Of a stretch of DNA of 64,000 nucleotides, positions 58,935-64,000 are shown piece after piece. This stretch comes from Andrena cerasifolii (taxonomy: Eukaryota > Arthropoda > Insecta > Hymenoptera > Andrenidae). The notes beneath the pieces were generated by a model that did not search any database, had not been told where the DNA came from, and saw only the letters and a program-made list of their open reading frames with translations. The translations under genes were made by a program, and so were the position numbers. Each line of letters begins with the position of its first letter. Position 1 is the stretch's first letter. The DNA is taken from contig NC_135126.1 of assembly GCF_050908995.1 (NCBI RefSeq), positions 1,798,001 to 1,862,000 of the forward strand. Reading direction: 5' to 3'.

Positions 58935-60644
58935 CTGAAAGCAGAAAATACAACAGGTCGTGAATTTGTTTTAATTTTAAATTGTCAACATTTATATTTC
59001 TAAGTTTCTTCGAAGTCGTGAATATTTTTTTAAAAGGGAACAGCAAACTTCTAAAGGCTTTTATAGAAATTCCGTTTGCTCGACGTTCGATGAATCATTA
59101 AGCTTTTAAATTTCATTAGAATTTTAAACTTTCTTCAAGCTCAGTCAAGAGAGTGCTTTGAACCCTACAAATTTGTATATCCCCTCATAAATCCACTCGG
59201 CATCTGTGGTTTAGTATTTCCTCCGAAGCTCAATGAGTCACCAAATCTTTCCCAAGGGAAGCTAACATTTAGGATCATTGGAGCCTTGAAGCTTTTAAGT
59301 TCTCAGAAGAAACTTGTCTCAATTCTGCGACTTATCCTTTATCATACTTATGCCAAATTTGTAAATCAGTTCCAAATCTCTGATCGACTATTTCCTTCCG
59401 AGCTCAATGAATTTATTTTTCTGTCAGCTTAATGAAACTCAAATATTCTCTTCTGAGCTAATTGAATTCTCCGAATGAAATTTTCAATGTATAAAGCTGC
59501 CTTCGTCCATTTTATTTTGCTATTCGCTTCGAAAGGTTCATTTTCAATTCACTGTCATCGATTTATCGCATAATTTAGCGAAATTAGCGTTGGACAAATC
59601 GAGTACTGAACGAGTGCATCGCGATGCAACCGAGAATCACGATGCACGCGTTTCGAATCGGCGATGAAGCATTTTCCCTTCGAGGAATGGTATCAAGTGC
59701 TACTACAGTTCTATCTACGTTTGAGAGGAATGTCTACTCCACCGTTCCAAGCAAATACTCTCGGTTCACATGAAATAACATGTTAGACCTAAGGAACTCC
59801 AATTTCGCAAATGTTTATCGCCTAAGGTTCAACGACCGCACGAAAGCGATTCTTTCGTGAATGTAGAACGCCTGATAAATAATCTAGTAAATCCTCGTCT
59901 TGCTGGAAAAAAATCGCAGTAAATATTAATCTAACACCACGTGTCTAAAAAAAATACTCTTGCTTTAAAAGAAGAAGTGAATGAATTTAAATCTTCCCTG
60001 ATTCCTTGTTGCCTAACTCTTCTTCCTTCAACGACACATGTCTACCAACGAATATAAAAGGCACGAGTTATCTTCCATACTAGATAATCAAATACTTACT
60101 GCACTTTATCTACGTACTACGTTAGCATTCACAACTGACTTTGTTGATGCTCTGCGCTTCACGCTTCTTCCACGGAAGAAACACTTCTACATTTCTTCCC
60201 AGAAGAAGATCAGAAATCCCCTGACTGTCCTAACTTAAATCAAACGATCTCTTTTTCAATCAATTACTACTACAACCTACGATACCTTCAAACACAACAT
60301 CCCCGCATCGAATACCAAAACTACAGTGCACATGAACTCTCTCAGTCACGCAGCAGAGCAGACTGCATCGGTATCTATCACCAGCTGAAAATCATAAAAG
60401 TCACGTCTGACGCCAAGCACGAGCTTCCATACAAATATCACCCTTGCATCCCAGAGCCACTTGGGTGTGCTCGCAATGGAAAAGGAGGCTTTACCGATCG
60501 CTTTTCCATCAGCGTCAGCCCATCATCAGAGGGGTTCGAGCTTTCAACAGGTAGCGATCTCCGGCTTAATGCTGTGCCGCTAATTAATATAAATGAAAAG
60601 AAGAGAGAGAGAGTATCAATACCGAGGTGCCGGGAACGTCTTAC

Positions 60645-60900
60645 CTAACTGAGCGCGTGCTCCCACGGGGAAGAGCCTCTATCGTTTCTCAGGCACCGCA
60701 GCTCGGCAGACTCCGCTATGGGGGATCCAGCTCGTCGTAGAAGAGATAGATCAACACTGGGCGTAACTGACCGATCACGGGCACTCGATCCCCGCGTACC
60801 GCGACGATAACACCGGGTCGATCGCAAGATGTTGAACGAAACGAGAGGAGCAAAGCGGTGGACGCCTGGTGACGCGTCTCTCGCGCTGTTTCTCGGTTAA
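60645..60900 (-). promoter_or_regulatory. Candidate first noncoding exon and promoter area of LanB1
   Basis: A strong minus-strand donor (TTAG/GTAAGA) lies at 60,646-60,640, upstream of the leader acceptor at 58,935. The DNA around 60,640-61,090 is GC-richer than its surroundings and holds purine tracts such as GAGAGAGAGA. The transcription start cannot be fixed from sequence, so the right-hand border is arbitrary. Confidence 0.35.
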
Positions 60901-61602
60901 GGAGAACCTCCGACAGCAGCCAGTGCCGTACGTACAGTGAGTAAGGTTCCTTTCCTTGCTCGCCGAGAACGCGAGGGTGCTGATGGAAGCTGGGGGGAAA
61001 GGTGAAGTTGTACAAGGAAAGAGAGAGTGGGGGTGGGGGGAGTGAGAGAATGAGCGTGGGAGTAGGGGAACGCTGCGGGGGCGTCAGGCAAGAAAACGCT
61101 TTTAGGGGATTAGCCGCTTGCAGTTTCGTTACGAATGTTCTTCTTTTTGTCGCTGGTTTGTCTAATGGGTAGATTTAATGTGGGGGAGTGATTGCGGCTG
61201 ATGGTGAGATTAAGTGGCGGAGATATTTTTTTATTTGTACCTACGCTGGTTTACATTTTGGAGCACTGTGCGATATCCTTCCCACCTCTCTTTCTTCGTC
61301 TTAGTAATTTGTTTACCGGGGAGATGGAAGATTGGTGATTGAAATTTGTAGGAAGATTAGATGGAAATTTTGTGTATTTGTACAGTAGTTTATACTTTGA
61401 AGCGGCTTATTGCGATCCTCTGATTTCTTCTGTTCTTAAATTTTTTGGCGTAAGGGGTCAATTATATTCAAAAGATTGAGTAGCACAGTGTTTATTTAAT
61501 AGAAGAATTAAATCTACGGATAATACGAAGATTAGAGGCTTTAAAGGCCGATAGAGTTTAGATCGCTTTCTTTCGGGAAACTTCTTTAGTTTCTAGTATC
61601 AC

Positions 61603-62365
61603 CAGGGGCGGATTCGGGAGCCTTTCTTGGAGGGGGCGAAATATGTAAAAGTACATGAGTACATTTTTGAACCCTTCTTTACAAGATTTAAAATTTGCTT
61701 GTAACTTATATTTTAATATCTCTATCTGATACTGTAGCCTAAATAATTAAATTCACGTTAATTATTTATACAGAATCATACACAAGGTCATAATATTTTT
61801 CTACTTTATTACCTACTCATTTTCTACTTTATCTATATTTATATTTTCTACATATTTTTCTACTTTATTTTCATTTTCGTTCTCATTTTCATTTTCTTTT
61901 TCATTTTCATTCTCATTTTCATTCTCATTCATATTTTTCTACTTTATTACTCATTTTCTACTTTATCTATATTTATATTTTCTACATATTTTTCTACTTT
62001 ATTTTCATTTTCGTTCTCATTTTCATTTTCTTTTTCATTTTCATTCTCATTTTCATTCTCATTCTCATTTTCATTCTTATTTTCATTTTCATTCTCATCT
62101 TCATTTCCATTTTCATTGTACATTTTTCATTTCTCATTACTCATTCTTTACCTCTATTTTTTCATTTTTCTCTCTATTGTTAAGTATAATTTGATATAGT
62201 ATGCATATATGTAGATTTGTTTTTATTCAACACGCAAAATGTTATGTATCCTTTCTATATAATGGGTTCTAACCCGTTTATGATTAATAAATAAATAAAT
62301 AAATAAATAAATTACTCTTGAGGGGGGCGATCGCCCCCTATCGCCCCCCTCTGGATCCGCCCTTG
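61603..62365. mobile_element. hAT-type element carrying a CATTTT/CATTCTC simple repeat
   Basis: Ends CAGGGGCGGATTC / GGATCCGCCCTTG, flanked by AGTATCAC and CGTATCAC (7 of 8). Internal pyrimidine simple repeat at 61,860-62,150 and (AAAT)n near 62,290. A truncated relative is at 17,288-17,512. Confidence 0.8.
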
Positions 62366-62839
62366 CGTATCACACTGGATTCTTCTTTAAATATTTAAAT
62401 TCTGAACCGTACATAGTCGTGCAAATGAAGAACCGGCACAGAGACTCAAGTGTCGCATTGCACGCTACATAATAAACCACTGTTCGCAAATTTCGCACTT
62501 CGCGCTATGTGCTCAAACATCCTCGTCTATTAACTTTGAAATAAAATAATATAAAAAAACACTTTTTAAATTAAAAAGAAATTAAACAGAAATTATTACT
62601 GTTCATCAACATGCTCAAAAAGGTTTCTTGGACTTAAAAACTGAAGAGCCGTATCGCCCGCTTAAAATATTCTTCTTTTATTGAAAACAGTTAATGCAAA
62701 ATACCCGCTGTGGTTAATGTGTTACTTACATTATACACACGTAAATGTTAAATCAACGTGCAATTTACTGCCATATAACAAATGTGCAGTAATAAATAGA
62801 GTTATCAGCGTTGTTTAAGAATAATCGTTCAGTGATAAT

Positions 62840-63915
62840 AAGAATTACACAGTTCGACAAAATTTGACTTTTTTCGGACTTGTAACAATTCAATAGCCGT
62901 TTCTTATAAGTTTTCATGCGCTGAAAACGAATCCGCAAACCGCGTGTCGCCATTAATCTCAGTTTTTGAGAAATTCGATTTTAAAAATAAACTGTAAATT
63001 TTCAACTTTAAATATCTTTTGTGTCGAAACAGTAACAGTTATTGGGTTCCTTGTTGCGTTAAATTATTCTATGAACCCTGTCGAATACAACGATATAAGT
63101 TATTTGTGTATTATGAACATTTAAATATGTTTAAACGACGAACAAAGGGAAAAGGACACCCGAAATGCACCCATTTTTGCAGATATCGTTAAATTTATTT
63201 CGAAATTTAAGGGTGTAGGGGAAAATCTGATTACTCCACGGGATGCAGCAAGCATTTTTCCTTCGGAAAGCATCAACAGAAGTGGTAAATCACATTTTGT
63301 TTTCAATACAGAATCGAAATAGTTTGACAAAACCTGCGGCGTCGACAGTGGTTGTCAACGGCGGCGCGCGATCCACTGCCGCTCAGCGTAACAGAATCGC
63401 TTAACACGCGTGACTACCACTGTCGGCGCCGCATGTTTTGTCAAACTATTTCGCTCCTGTATTGAAAACAAAGCGTGACTTACCACTTAAGTTGATGCTT
63501 TCTGAAGGAAAAATGTCTGATGCATCGCGTGGAGTAGTCAGATTTTCTCCTAGACCCTTAGTTTTTCAAATAAATTTAAAGATATCTGCAAAAATGGGCG
63601 CATTTCGGGTGTCCTTTTCCCTTCGATCGTTGTTTAAACATATTTAAATGTTCATAATGCAATAATAACTTATATCGTTGTATTCGGGAGGGTTCATAGA
63701 ATAATTTGACGCAACAAGCAACGGAATAACTATTACTGTTTCGACATAAAGGATGTTCAAAGTTGAAAATTGCATTTTTTTTTAAAAATCGAATTTATCA
63801 AAAACTGAGGGTGATAGCAACAAACGGTTTGCGGATTCGTTTTCAGCGCACAAAAACCTATAAGAGACGCTTATTGAATGATACAAGTCCAGGCGGCTGT
63901 CGAACTGTGTTATTT
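62840..63915. mobile_element. Large palindrome (about 1.08 kb)
   Basis: Arms of about 500 bp from ACACAGTTCGAC to its complement fold near 63,370. Arm similarity is high with scattered differences. Short frames in the arms mirror each other and look noncoding. Confidence 0.75.
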
Positions 63916-64000
63916 ATAATCCAGACTATTCTACAAATTAAGAGATCGTTCTTGAAACGTTTACAAGCCAGCCCGAGTACGACAATTTTCATTACGTTCA

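Overview
This is an AT-rich, repeat-rich piece of an insect nuclear genome. Genes have introns, there is no operon structure, and many short non-autonomous DNA transposons are present. Both protein genes look insect. A hymenopteran (bee, ant or wasp) would fit, but nothing in the sequence proves the order.

Protein genes, both on the minus strand: (1) 25,007-30,474, a three-exon rhodopsin-family GPCR of 342 residues of the Tre1/Moody type. It has an NRY motif in place of DRY. (2) 41,476-58,867, a complete laminin beta-chain gene (LanB1) of 13 coding exons. I joined every splice site by hand. All phases agree and the model gives 1,773 residues with no internal stop: signal peptide, LN domain, LE repeats, laminin IV domain, more LE repeats, coiled coil, cysteine-rich beta knob, coiled coil and a terminal cysteine.

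The most unusual region is about 16.3-24.0 kb, on the plus strand. It has no credible protein but is packed with repeated, diverged hairpins. Their sequence changes keep base pairing through A-U/G-C swaps and G-U wobbles that work only in plus-strand RNA. Elements include a 6-bp/7-nt-loop hairpin in four copies, 60-nt modules around an AGAGCACC/GGTGCTCT palindrome, a nine-unit array of hairpins on a 25-nt period, a 22-bp stem present twice, and a covarying AGA(A/G)AGAT hairpin present twice. Splice-donor-like sites recur in homologous positions, and a good polyadenylation site ends the region near 23,985. I read this as an undescribed, internally duplicated, structured long noncoding RNA locus, convergent with the GPCR gene.

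The rest is intergenic or intronic. The left 16 kb and the introns hold hAT-type elements with 8-bp target duplications, TA-flanked mariner-type MITEs, and four foldback elements flanked by TTAA. There are also several large palindromes (the largest 62.8-63.9 kb), minisatellites (a 112/113-bp unit at 34.2-34.9 kb), (AAT)n at 37.8 kb, and a tandem triplication touching the splice donor of LanB1 exon 2. The region 30.5-41.4 kb has no gene that I can support.
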